From Caryophanales bacterium UBA1231 (GTDB taxonomy: Bacteria > Bacillota_I > Bacilli_A > ML615J-28 > CAG-313): DNA of 17,005 bases. The stretch covers positions 1 to 17,005 of the forward strand of contig DBWT01000007.1 in NCBI GenBank assembly GCA_002309035.1. The letters run 5' to 3'. The notes below the pieces were generated by a model, which did no database searches, was not told the origin of the DNA, and saw nothing but the letters and a program-made list of their open reading frames with translations. The first letter of the stretch is position 1; every line of letters starts with the position of its first letter. The translations under genes and the position numbers were made by a program. Positions 6,956 to 14,682 of the stretch are shown piece after piece.

Positions 6956-7567
6956 ATGAAAGAAAAAATGTATACAGGAACATCACTTAGTGAAATAGAA
7001 GAACTTGCTGTTTGTGAACTAGGTGTTCCAAAAGAAGACATGTATTTTGATGTTATTAGTGAAAGTGAAGAAGAAGTTCAAGTAAATGTTTTGGTTGATG
7101 CCAATCCTGTAAAAAAAGGTAAAGACTTCTTAGAACAATATTTAAAAGATGCAAACATCTTAGGATTTGTTGAAAGAAAAATGCGTGACAATGTTGTTGA
7201 ATATTCAATCACAACAGAAGACGCGAACGCAGTATTAATTGGTAAAAACTCAAAAACACTTGCATCATTACAAAATTTAGTATCACTAATAGTTAATCGT
7301 TACTTTGATTTAGAAAAAGAATCAGGTTTAGTTGTTAAAATCGATGTTGGTGATTACCGTAAAAGAAGAGATGAAACATTAGAAAAATTAGCAACAAGAG
7401 TAGCTAAAGAAGTTGCAAAAACAAAAATACCGGTTAAGCTAAAACCAATGAATTCTTACGAAAGAAAAGTAATTCATAATAAATTAGCTGATTGGCGAGA
7501 TGTTCAAACACACTCTGAAGGTGTTGAACCAAATAGATGTTTAATCATTGAACCAAAGGCAAAATAA
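6956..7567 (+). CDS. jag: RNA-binding protein Jag/KhpB (SpoIIIJ-associated)
   Basis: The 203-residue product shows the three-part Jag/KhpB layout. A Jag-N domain comes first (residues 1-50). A KH domain follows with LIGKNSKTLASLQ at 94-106, where GKNSK is the GxxG-like RNA-binding loop. A C-terminal R3H domain contains MNSYERKVIHNKL at 165-177 and ends HSEGVEPNRCLIIEP. In streptococci KhpB acts with KhpA as a post-transcriptional RNA binder linked to cell elongation and division. The linkage yidC-jag is widely conserved. It follows yidC by 4 bases with only a weak AGAGAG upstream, so translational coupling is likely. A strong terminator closes this operon. Confidence 0.95.
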   Translation: MKEKMYTGTSLSEIEELAVCELGVPKEDMYFDVISESEEEVQVNVLVDANPVKKGKDFLEQYLKDANILGFVERKMRDNVVEYSITTEDANAVLIGKNSKTLASLQNLVSLIVNRYFDLEKESGLVVKIDVGDYRKRRDETLEKLATRVAKEVAKTKIPVKLKPMNSYERKVIHNKLADWRDVQTHSEGVEPNRCLIIEPKAK

Positions 7568-7573
7568 TATATG

Positions 7574-7600
7574 AAACCCACCGAATTTGGTGGGTTTTCT
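7574..7600 (+). terminator. Intrinsic terminator after jag
   Basis: AAACCCACC (7574-7582) pairs perfectly with GGTGGGTTT (7589-7597) across a 6-base loop, with a TTTTCTT tail. The GC-rich stem is conspicuous in this AT-rich sequence and ends the rpmH-rnpA-yidC-jag unit. Confidence 0.93.
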
Positions 7601-7610
7601 TGTAAAATGG

Positions 7611-7639
7611 TTTAAATATTTAATTGTTTATGGTAAAAT
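7611..7639 (+). promoter_or_regulatory. Promoter of the plsC-gltS operon
   Basis: A weak -35 TTTAAA (7611-7616), a 17-bp spacer and -10 TAAAAT (7634-7639) with TGG directly upstream form an extended -10 promoter (TATGGTAAAAT). The same 11-base string precedes mnmE. Confidence 0.75.
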
Positions 7640-7663
7640 AAAAACAATAGGGTTGAAAACATT

Positions 7664-8857
7664 ATGAAAAAAATACCATTAAAAAGATATACATTCTTTC
7701 AAAAAGTCACAACATTTTTGTTTTTGCCAGCCAAATGGTTTGTATATCATTTCAAAGTAAAAAGCAAATATAAAATAGCAAAAGGTGAATCTGTTTTTGT
7801 TTTAGCAAACCATCAAACAGATTTAGATCCTATTTTAATTAATTATTCATTTAATAAGCTAGTAACTCCTGTTGCAACAGACACGCTTTTTTCTAATAAG
7901 TTTGCATATAAGTTTTTACCATATGCATATGGTGTTATTCCAAAGAAGAAAGGTGTAACAGATAATCAAGCAACAATAAAAATGCTTAAATTATTAAGAG
8001 GTGGAGGTTCTATTCTTTTATTTCCAGAAGGAAATAGAACGGTTGCTGAATTTCAATTCTTCATTACACCAAAACTGGCTGCTTTTGTAAAAAAGACAGG
8101 CTCAACACTTGTTCTTTATAAAATACAAGGAGGTACAGGTGTTAGTCCAAGATTTGGATCTAAGCACAGAAAAGGTCCTTTTTCTGGGGAAATAACAAAA
8201 GTGCTAAAACCAGAAGAATACAACCAATTATCTGATGAAGAATTAAATCAAATTATTAAAGATGGCATAAAAGCCTTTGATAGCTATAGCGGTTGTGCAT
8301 ATAAAAGTAAAACAAAAGCAGAATATCTTGAAAGAATATTGTTTGTTTGTCCAAAATGTTTAGAAGCTAATACACTGCACTCTCACAAAGATACAATAAA
8401 ATGTGAACGCTGCGGACTAGAAGCGAAATATACCGAACATCTAACATTTGAATCAAGCGATAAAGACTTTAGGTTTACTTATTTAAACGACTGGTATCAA
8501 TTTCAAAAAAGATGGATTAAAGAACACGAATTTGTTGAAGATGTAATATTTAATGACGATAATATTGAACTTTATGTTTCTAATCCATATGAAAAGAGAA
8601 AAGTCATCGCAAAAGGTACAATGACTCTAACAAAAACCAAATTAATTTGTGGCGAAGTTCCTTTTGATTTAGAGAACATTATTAGTGCATCCGTAATTGG
8701 TGGTAGAAAATATTCATTTACAACAAACGACAATAGTTATTTAGTTGTTGGTAAAGGACCATTCAACCCATTTAAATATGTTTTATTATTTAATAAATTA
8801 GAAACTAAAATGAAAGACAATACATCTCAATATTTTACATTAGAGGAAGATTTATGA
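7664..8857 (+). CDS. PlsC-type 1-acylglycerol-3-phosphate acyltransferase with zinc ribbon and extra C-terminal domain
   Basis: The N-terminal half is a PlsC-family acyltransferase. It has the catalytic NHQTDLD (His50, Asp55, the HX4D motif) and LFPEGNRT (120-126), the FPEGTRS-type phosphate-binding motif. These enzymes acylate lysophosphatidic acid at the membrane to make phosphatidic acid. Unusually, the 397-residue protein continues with a probable zinc ribbon (CPKC at 229-232 and CERC at 247-250) and about 140 further residues with a strand-rich look that I do not recognise. Plain PlsC proteins are about 200-260 residues. The C-terminal half may regulate the enzyme or bind a protein or nucleic acid (inference). 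The stop TGA overlaps the next start as ATGA (8854-8857), so the symporter gene is translationally coupled. The ribosome binding site is weak (AGGG-like). Confidence 0.85.
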   Translation: MKKIPLKRYTFFQKVTTFLFLPAKWFVYHFKVKSKYKIAKGESVFVLANHQTDLDPILINYSFNKLVTPVATDTLFSNKFAYKFLPYAYGVIPKKKGVTDNQATIKMLKLLRGGGSILLFPEGNRTVAEFQFFITPKLAAFVKKTGSTLVLYKIQGGTGVSPRFGSKHRKGPFSGEITKVLKPEEYNQLSDEELNQIIKDGIKAFDSYSGCAYKSKTKAEYLERILFVCPKCLEANTLHSHKDTIKCERCGLEAKYTEHLTFESSDKDFRFTYLNDWYQFQKRWIKEHEFVEDVIFNDDNIELYVSNPYEKRKVIAKGTMTLTKTKLICGEVPFDLENIISASVIGGRKYSFTTNDNSYLVVGKGPFNPFKYVLLFNKLETKMKDNTSQYFTLEEDL

Positions 8858-10287
8858 TAAATATATTCACAAATTATGCGCCATTAATTGGTGCTGAATG
8901 GAGCTTTGACTGGACACAATATGATAGTGTTTGGAAATTTGCCATCCAACTAGGGTTATTATTAATCTTTATGTTGATTGGCAATTTATTAGTTAAAGTA
9001 ATTCCTTTTTTAAGAAAAGCATTCATTCCTAGTGCTTTAATTGGTGGTTTGTTATTATTTTTAATTAATTATTTAGTTGAATTACTTACTGGTTTTACAA
9101 TGGTTGATAAGAGAATTATGCAAATAATTACATACCACGCTTTAGCAATAGGTTTTATCGCATTATCCCTTAAAACAATCAAGAAAAAAGAAGGTATTTC
9201 AGTATTGAAAGTCTTTCAAAATGGTGCCTTAACCGGTGGAACATATATGTTACAAGCAATTGTAGGTATTGTTATATCTTTATTGTTCTTCTACCTTGGT
9301 GGTAAAGCATTGTTTTATGATGCAGGCGTTTTGTTACCATTAGGTTACGGACAAGGCCCAGGAAATGCATTAACATGGGATATTAATTTTACTGAAGCCC
9401 ATTTATTTGATGGAGAAGGATCATTTGGTTTAACTATTGCATCTGTCGGTTTCATTGTTGCTTCGATTGTTGGTGTTATATATATGAACATTCAAAGAAG
9501 AAGAGGTAAAATTGAACAAAGAGTTGCTATAAGTGAAAGAACAGTAGATACATTTGAACAAGAAAACGAAATAGAAGACTCATCTTCAGTAGATAAATTT
9601 ACTATTCAAATATCATTCGTTGCTGTGGCATATGCTATTGCGTTAGGAATAATGTTATTTTTCAAAACATTAACTGATGTAACAGGTGTTGGATTGTTCA
9701 ATTCAGTTGCTTGGGGTTTCAACTTTATCTGGGGTGTGGTTGCTGCAACCTTAGTTAAAACAATAATGAATTTCTTAAAAAAGAAAAATATAGTTAAAAA
9801 ACAATATATCAATAATTATCAAATGGATAGAACTTCTGGTTTTGCGTTTGATTTAATGATTATAGCTGGTGTTTCAGCAATTGACATTCATGTTGTTTCT
9901 AAATATGCATTGCCATTAATTATTATTTGTTTAGCTGGTGCAATCGTTACATTCATTTATGTTGATTTAATCTGTCGAAAATGTTTCAAGAGTTTTGAGA
10001 GCGAAGCTTTCCTTCTTAATTTTGGTACATTAACAGGAACAGCTTCTAATGGTATGATTTTACTTCGTGAAATTGATCCTAATTTCAATACACCAGCTAG
10101 TGATATTTATATTTTATCGCAGTTTCCAGCAATGATTTTTGTTGCACCACTCTTAGTGTTACTGACTATGAGTGCCAATTCAATTAAAGGATGCTTTATT
10201 ACATTAGGTATTTTTACTGTTTTGTTTATAGCTTATACAGTATTTTTACTAATATCATCTAAAGCAAAACCCAAAAATAAAGAGTAA
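8854..10287 (+). CDS. GltS-type sodium/glutamate symporter family protein
   Basis: This 477-residue integral membrane protein has around ten or more hydrophobic segments and matches the sodium:glutamate symporter (GltS/ESS) family in layout. It has an N-terminal helix pair with FIPSALIGGLLLF (57-69), a Gly-rich LPLGYGQGPGNALTW loop (161-175) and a second pseudo-repeat ending FGTLTGTASNGMILLREIDP (390-409). A charged cytoplasmic loop lies between the two halves at about 213-248. GltS imports glutamate with sodium at the inner membrane; exact substrate here is inferred. The ATGA overlap with the acyltransferase gene suggests linked expression. A strong terminator follows. No specific regulation is visible. 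Confidence 0.78.
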   Translation: MINIFTNYAPLIGAEWSFDWTQYDSVWKFAIQLGLLLIFMLIGNLLVKVIPFLRKAFIPSALIGGLLLFLINYLVELLTGFTMVDKRIMQIITYHALAIGFIALSLKTIKKKEGISVLKVFQNGALTGGTYMLQAIVGIVISLLFFYLGGKALFYDAGVLLPLGYGQGPGNALTWDINFTEAHLFDGEGSFGLTIASVGFIVASIVGVIYMNIQRRRGKIEQRVAISERTVDTFEQENEIEDSSSVDKFTIQISFVAVAYAIALGIMLFFKTLTDVTGVGLFNSVAWGFNFIWGVVAATLVKTIMNFLKKKNIVKKQYINNYQMDRTSGFAFDLMIIAGVSAIDIHVVSKYALPLIIICLAGAIVTFIYVDLICRKCFKSFESEAFLLNFGTLTGTASNGMILLREIDPNFNTPASDIYILSQFPAMIFVAPLLVLLTMSANSIKGCFITLGIFTVLFIAYTVFLLISSKAKPKNKE

Positions 10288-10293
10288 AAACAA

Positions 10294-10328
10294 AAGAGAA
10301 TGATAAATAACACTTATCATTCTTTTCT
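10294..10328 (+). terminator. Intrinsic terminator after the symporter gene
   Basis: AGAATGATAA (10297-10306) pairs perfectly with TTATCATTCT (10314-10323) across a 7-base loop. Flanking A and T tracts extend the stem and a TTTTCTTT tail follows. Confidence 0.9.
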
Positions 10329-10356
10329 TTATATATATTAATGAATATTTTATCAT

Positions 10357-10385
10357 TTGAGATAATTTTAAAAATATGGTAAAAT
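10357..10385 (+). promoter_or_regulatory. mnmE promoter
   Basis: TTGAGA (10357-10362), a 17-bp spacer and TAAAAT (10380-10385) preceded by TGG give a strong sigma-A extended -10 promoter. The gene start is 20 bases downstream, with AGGTGA at 10396-10401 as ribosome binding site. Confidence 0.85.
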
Positions 10386-10405
10386 AGCAACATATAGGTG
10401 ATATT

Positions 10406-11770
10406 ATGAAATTATTATTAGAACAAACCATTGTTGGTATTTCAACAGCTATTTCAAGAGCAGCAATATCAATTGTGCGTTTAAGTGGTGAAGATGCTAT
10501 TAATATAGTGAATAGTGTGTTTTTAGAAAAAGATTTAACAAAAGCTAAATCACATACAATTCATTATGGCCATATTATCGATTACAAAACAAAAGAAATC
10601 ATCGATGAAGTTTTAGTATCTATTTTTAGAGCACCAAAGACATATACAAAAGAAGATGTTGTTGAAATCAATTGTCACGGCGGTGGTTTAGTTACACAAC
10701 TTATCTTAGATCAAATGATTCTTTTAGGTGCAAGACTCGCAACTGAAGGCGAATTCACAAAACGTGCATATTTAAATGGTCGTATCGATTTAACAAAAGC
10801 AGAAGCTGTTATGGATGTTATTGATGCCGAATCAAAAAGTGCTCTTTCTGTAGCAAACCAAGGCCTTAACGGTAAAACAAAACAAAAAATTGAAGACTTA
10901 AGACAAAAACTCTTAAATGTTATCATGAGAATATATGTTAACATTGATTATCCAGAATATGATGATGTTAAAGAATTAACAAACAATGAAGTTAAACCCA
11001 TTGTTTTAGATGTTTTAGAAGAAATAGAAAAACTCTTACTAGATTCAAAAGATGCCGTAAATATCAAAAACGGAATAAACACTGTTATTATTGGAAAACC
11101 AAATGTTGGTAAAAGCAGCATTTTAAATGCTTTATTAAATGAAGATAAAGCAATTGTTACACCAATACCTGGTACAACAAGAGACACAATTGAAGCAAAA
11201 CTTAATATTGGTCAATATATTTTAAATCTAATTGATACAGCTGGTATTCACAACACCGAGGATTTTGTTGAACAAATAGGTGTTCAAAAAAGTGTAGAAA
11301 AAATTGAAAAAGCCGATCTTGTTTTAATGGTTTTCGATGGAAGCCGTTCGCTTTCTAAAGAAGATTTAGATTTAATGAATAAGATTCAAGATAAAAAACA
11401 TATATATATTGTTAATAAACAAGACTTAAAACAAGAAATAGACTTAACTAAAATTGATAATCCTGTTTTAATATCAACAATGGATCAATCTATCAATAGA
11501 CTTGAACATGAAATTGAAAAAGTCATTTTCAATGAAAAAATAGAGTTTAATAAGAATATTTATATTACAAATTCACGTCAAATTGAAAAACTAAGTGATG
11601 CTAAACAAGCTTTAGAAAAAGCATTAATTGATATTAATGATGAACAATTCATCGATTTAATTCAAATATCTATCAATGAAGCTTGGGAAGCTTTATCAGA
11701 AATTCTTGGTGAAGTAAAAGATACAGAGATAATTGATAACTTATTTAAGAATTTTTGTTTAGGAAAATAA
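10406..11770 (+). CDS. mnmE: tRNA modification GTPase MnmE (TrmE)
   Basis: MnmE works with MnmG to install the 5-carboxymethylaminomethyl-type modification on U34 of tRNAs reading two-fold codons. The 454-residue product has the expected length. An N-terminal folate-binding domain (1-120) has the CHGGG motif at 90-94. A helical domain embeds a G domain with G1 GKPNVGKSS (230-238), G2 TTRD (257-260), G3 DTAG (277-280) and G4 NKQD (337-340). The C-terminal catalytic motif is FCLGK with Cys451, so no key residue is missing. It has its own promoter and, unlike many origin regions, is not followed by mnmG. Transcription ends without an obvious hairpin before the next promoter. Confidence 0.97.
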   Translation: MKLLLEQTIVGISTAISRAAISIVRLSGEDAINIVNSVFLEKDLTKAKSHTIHYGHIIDYKTKEIIDEVLVSIFRAPKTYTKEDVVEINCHGGGLVTQLILDQMILLGARLATEGEFTKRAYLNGRIDLTKAEAVMDVIDAESKSALSVANQGLNGKTKQKIEDLRQKLLNVIMRIYVNIDYPEYDDVKELTNNEVKPIVLDVLEEIEKLLLDSKDAVNIKNGINTVIIGKPNVGKSSILNALLNEDKAIVTPIPGTTRDTIEAKLNIGQYILNLIDTAGIHNTEDFVEQIGVQKSVEKIEKADLVLMVFDGSRSLSKEDLDLMNKIQDKKHIYIVNKQDLKQEIDLTKIDNPVLISTMDQSINRLEHEIEKVIFNEKIEFNKNIYITNSRQIEKLSDAKQALEKALIDINDEQFIDLIQISINEAWEALSEILGEVKDTEIIDNLFKNFCLGK

Positions 11771-11776
11771 ATATAT

Positions 11777-11805
11777 TTGACAACTATCTTTATTAGGCAT
11801 ATAAT
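11777..11805 (+). promoter_or_regulatory. asnS T-box promoter, perfect consensus
   Basis: TTGACA (11777-11782) and TATAAT (11800-11805) are spaced by exactly 17 bp, immediately downstream of mnmE. It drives the leader RNA that carries the T-box. Confidence 0.93.
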
Positions 11806-11811
11806 ATAGAT

Positions 11812-12068
11812 ACAAACCATTAAAAGCAATTATTAGGAGAAGTAATAATAAGCTCTAAGATGTAGTGATTTAAGGACAGTGAAAACTTAAAACTTATCTT
11901 ATTATGAATAACACCTATAGCTAGTAGAAGAAAAGCTTACGCTTAGTAGAACTACTCGTCTTCTTGCGTTAAAAGATTAATGAGGAACAACAATTATTGT
12001 TGTTTAAATTAAGGTGGTACCACGAGAAATTCGTCCTTATTTGTCGAATAAACAAGTAAGGATTTTTT
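11812..12068 (+). ncRNA. Asn-specific T-box riboswitch leader of asnS
   Basis: The leader fills the gap between mnmE and asnS and senses uncharged tRNA-Asn. Stem I is visible: UAGG (11834-11837) pairs with CCUA (11914-11917), an AGUA specifier-loop element lies at 11841-11844, and AUAAUAAG (11845-11852) pairs with CUUAUUAU (11898-11905). The specifier loop then presents AAC at 11910-11912, the Asn codon. Downstream, the T-box sequence UGGUACCACG (12015-12024) binds the tRNA 3' end. The antiterminator AAGG...CCUU (12011-12014 / 12035-12038) encloses it. The competing terminator stem is 12034-12044 / 12052-12062, followed by a U run (12063-12068). Uncharged tRNA-Asn should favour read-through into asnS. 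Start is estimated from the promoter. Confidence 0.95.
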
Positions 12069-12085
12069 ATTTTTAAGGAGGATTT

Positions 12086-13474
12086 ATGACAAGACAAAGA
12101 ATTAAAGAATTATTTCTACAAAAAGAAAAGTATTTTGAACAAAAAGTGTTTGTATATGGTTGGGTTAGAAGCAACAGAAGTCAAGCACAATTTGGTTTTT
12201 TAAATATAAATGATGGAAGTTATTTTGATAGTTTACAAGTTGTTTATGAAAACACACTTACAAACTTTGAACAAATTTCTAAAATTAGAGTAGGTTCATC
12301 AGTTAAAGTGGTGGGTAAGATTGTTTTAACACCAGAAATGAAGCAACCCCTTGAACTTCACGCCGAAAGTGTAGAACTATTAGGTGATTGTCCAGAAAAC
12401 TATCCAATTCAACCAAAACGTCACACACGTGAATTTTTAAGAGAGGTTGCGCATTTAAGGCCAAGAACAAACTTGTTTTCAGCGGTTTTTAGAATTAGAA
12501 GTGTAACAGCACATGCAATTCATTCTTATTTCCAAGAAAGAGGCTATATATATGTTCACACACCACTAATCACATGCGCGGATTGTGAAGGTAGTGATCA
12601 AATGTTTAAATTAACTACATTAGATATGAATAATCTTCCATTTACTGAAGATAAAAAAATAGACTTCTCACAAGATTTGTTTGGCAAACAAGCATATATA
12701 ACTGGTTCTGGCCAATTGCATGGAGAAACTTTCGCAATGGCTTTTGCTGATGTATATACTTTTGGCCCAACATTTAGAACAGAAAACTCAAACACAAAGA
12801 TTCACGCAAATGAATTTTGGATGATTGAACCTGAAATGGCTTTCTGTGATTTAAATGGTTTAATGGACATTGAAGAAGAAATGTTAAAATATGTTCTAAA
12901 ATTTGTAATGGAAAGATGCCCTAAAGAAATTGAGTTCTGTGATCAATTTGTTGAAAAAGGATTAAAACAAAAACTAGAACAAGTAATTAATTCAGAATTT
13001 GTTCGTATTACACATCATGAAGTTATCGATTTATTAAAACAAGCAAATGTTGAATTTGAATTTAAACCTAGCTATGATGAGGATATCGCCAAAGAACACG
13101 AAAGATATATCACAGAATACTTTGGTGGGCCAGTATTTATTACTGATTGGCCAAAAGATATCAAAGCATATTATATGAAAGTTAACGATGACGATAGAAC
13201 GGTAGCTGCTGTTGATTTAATTGTTCCACTTGCTGGAGAATTGATGGGTGGATCACAAAGAGAAGAAAACCTAGATAAACTTCTTCAAAGAATGGAAGAA
13301 ATGCACGTTGAAAGAAAAGACATCGAATGGTACCTAGATACAAGAAGATATGGTGGTTGTGTTCATTCAGGATTTGGTATGGGATTTGAAAGACTTATTA
13401 TGTATCTAACTGGTGTTGAAAACATTAGAGATGCAATTCCATTCCCAAGAACTCCAAAGAACTGTGAATACTAA
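12086..13474 (+). CDS. asnS: Asparaginyl-tRNA synthetase
   Basis: AsnRS is a class IIb synthetase that charges tRNA-Asn. The 462-residue product has an N-terminal OB-fold anticodon-binding domain (residues 18-100, starting VFVYGWVRSNR) and the class II core. Motif 2 is FRTENSNTKIHANEFWMIE at 230-248; the following residues include EPE. Motif 3 is GFGMGFERL at 429-437. The DNRT-type and HxN-type features separate it from AspRS, and the Asn specifier of the upstream T-box confirms the identity. AAGGAGG just before the ATG (about 12074-12082) fixes the start. It is the only gene in the unit, closed by a bidirectional terminator. Its presence implies direct Asn-tRNA charging rather than only the transamidation route. 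Confidence 0.97.
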   Translation: MTRQRIKELFLQKEKYFEQKVFVYGWVRSNRSQAQFGFLNINDGSYFDSLQVVYENTLTNFEQISKIRVGSSVKVVGKIVLTPEMKQPLELHAESVELLGDCPENYPIQPKRHTREFLREVAHLRPRTNLFSAVFRIRSVTAHAIHSYFQERGYIYVHTPLITCADCEGSDQMFKLTTLDMNNLPFTEDKKIDFSQDLFGKQAYITGSGQLHGETFAMAFADVYTFGPTFRTENSNTKIHANEFWMIEPEMAFCDLNGLMDIEEEMLKYVLKFVMERCPKEIEFCDQFVEKGLKQKLEQVINSEFVRITHHEVIDLLKQANVEFEFKPSYDEDIAKEHERYITEYFGGPVFITDWPKDIKAYYMKVNDDDRTVAAVDLIVPLAGELMGGSQREENLDKLLQRMEEMHVERKDIEWYLDTRRYGGCVHSGFGMGFERLIMYLTGVENIRDAIPFPRTPKNCEY

Positions 13475-13483
13475 TATATAATA

Positions 13484-13527
13484 AAGAAAAGAGTAAACTT
13501 CAGATTAACTGAAATTTACTCCTTTTT
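13484..13527. terminator. Bidirectional terminator shared by asnS and the convergent gene
   Basis: A 13-bp stem (13491-13503 / 13509-13521, loop ATTAA) is followed by TTTTT on the right and preceded by an A-rich stretch on the left. On the plus strand it has one C-A mismatch; on the minus strand this is a G-U pair. The minus-strand gene's TAA stop (13516-13518) lies inside the stem. Confidence 0.9.
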
Positions 13528-14544
13528 CTTTTTAGTTGTTTGTTTTGTAGGTGTATCTTTAGATTTCCAATAATTATTTAATGTGATGTAGAACATCACA
13601 CATAAGAAACCAACAACAAAGAAAGCAATACACGAATTTCTAATAACTTTTGGCATTGCATATTTTGTGTAACCAGCTTGTTTTAAAGCAGGAATAATAT
13701 TTAAGCCAAAACCTTTTTGAATATCAGTGTGATTGTTTGTATATTCTTCTTGATCAGAAGATAAGTTTTGAATTTGTCCACAGCATAAAATATTTAAATC
13801 TTGTGGGTTTTCATCTTCATCAAATAATAATTCGATTATAGCAAAATTACAAAATGACAAAGATTTAATATTTTTAATGTTTTCACCATATGTATAAGAT
13901 AATGAATGGTGGAATAATAAACGATTTTGATTAGTTCCATTAACTATTTTAGCTTTTCCATCTAAATCAAAAATCAAATCACCAGTATCAAAGAAATTGT
14001 TTTGTGATAAATAATATAATGTATCAGTTGAATATATTGCGTCTAATTCATTTTCTGGATCTAAAAAATTATCTTTGAAATCAATTAAACCTTGTTTTAA
14101 ATGTAATGTATCACTTTCATCCAACGACTCAAACAAAATCACTGTAATATTGTGCATATTAACATTTGAATTATCGATGTTATAGAAATACATATCATAA
14201 TCAAACTTATTAAATCCTGTTTCACCCATCAAGGTGTATAAAGAAACAGTCATATTGTCTAGTTTGATTTCGTTACCACAATCAATTAAGGTATTTGATG
14301 ATTCATAATCTTCAAATAATTTAACATCCACAGTATGATTACGATAAGTTGTTGAATTAAAATTAATATATGTATTAACAAGATCTTTACTAGTCTTTTG
14401 ATCATTATAATATTCACTTACAAATTGTCGTTGATATTTATCCCAACCACCAAGTGAACCAAAGGTATATAAACCAACTAAGACACTAAGAAAAATAGTT
14501 AAAATTGAACAAATTAAAATAACAATAATCTTTTTTATTTTCAT
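13516..14544 (-). CDS. Unrecognised two-pass membrane protein with large extracytoplasmic domain
   Basis: I do not recognise this protein (342 residues from the chosen start). It has a basic N-terminus and a membrane segment at about residues 5-28. A roughly 270-residue acidic, Asn-, Asp- and Tyr-rich domain follows, then a second membrane segment at about 301-322 and a Lys/Thr-rich tail ending KKKKE. By the positive-inside rule both termini are cytoplasmic and the middle domain is outside. A TTG at 14565 is an in-frame start, but GAGGT (14550-14554 on the minus strand) sits inside that extension and is 5-6 bases ahead of the ATG at 14544, so the ATG is preferred. It is the only minus-strand gene to the right of the origin, hence head-on to replication. 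A consensus-like promoter drives it. Confidence 0.85.
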   Translation of the reverse strand: MKIKKIIVILICSILTIFLSVLVGLYTFGSLGGWDKYQRQFVSEYYNDQKTSKDLVNTYINFNSTTYRNHTVDVKLFEDYESSNTLIDCGNEIKLDNMTVSLYTLMGETGFNKFDYDMYFYNIDNSNVNMHNITVILFESLDESDTLHLKQGLIDFKDNFLDPENELDAIYSTDTLYYLSQNNFFDTGDLIFDLDGKAKIVNGTNQNRLLFHHSLSYTYGENIKNIKSLSFCNFAIIELLFDEDENPQDLNILCCGQIQNLSSDQEEYTNNHTDIQKGFGLNIIPALKQAGYTKYAMPKVIRNSCIAFFVVGFLCVMFYITLNNYWKSKDTPTKQTTKKKKE

Positions 14545-14565
14545 ATTTAACCTCGAAACATTCAA

Positions 14566-14594
14566 ATTATATCATATTTTTAAAAATTAGACAA
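14566..14594 (-). promoter_or_regulatory. Promoter of the minus-strand membrane protein gene
   Basis: On the minus strand TTGTCT (-35, 14589-14594) and TATAAT (-10, 14566-14571) are spaced by 17 bp, with TGA just before the -10 (extended -10). It is back-to-back with the dnaX promoter. Confidence 0.8.
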
Positions 14595-14629
14595 CATTTA
14601 TAATCAGTTAAAAAATATAAATATATTAA

Positions 14630-14658
14630 AAGACAAAAAAAGCATTTTATGGTATAAT
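14630..14658 (+). promoter_or_regulatory. dnaX promoter
   Basis: A TATAAT -10 (14653-14658) preceded by TGG forms a strong extended -10. The -35 AAGACA (14630-14635) at 17 bp is only a partial match. A GGAGGA ribosome binding site lies at 14668-14673. Confidence 0.75.
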
Positions 14659-14682
14659 ATTATAAATGGAGGATGTTAATTA

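Noticed and set aside
8854..8857. Use of a reassigned UGA (Trp) genetic code
   Set aside because: The acyltransferase gene ends at TGA in an ATGA overlap and the recognised proteins use TGG for Trp, so the standard bacterial code fits.
9606..9812. Open frame on the minus strand inside the symporter gene
   Set aside because: It lies fully within a conserved coding gene, has no ribosome binding site and reads as low-complexity hydrophobic sequence; it is a shadow frame.
10711..11187. Two minus-strand open frames inside mnmE
   Set aside because: They lie antisense to well-conserved MnmE domains and show no family motif or start signals.
12598..12795. Minus-strand open frame inside asnS
   Set aside because: Antisense to the conserved AsnRS motif 2 region, with no supporting signals.
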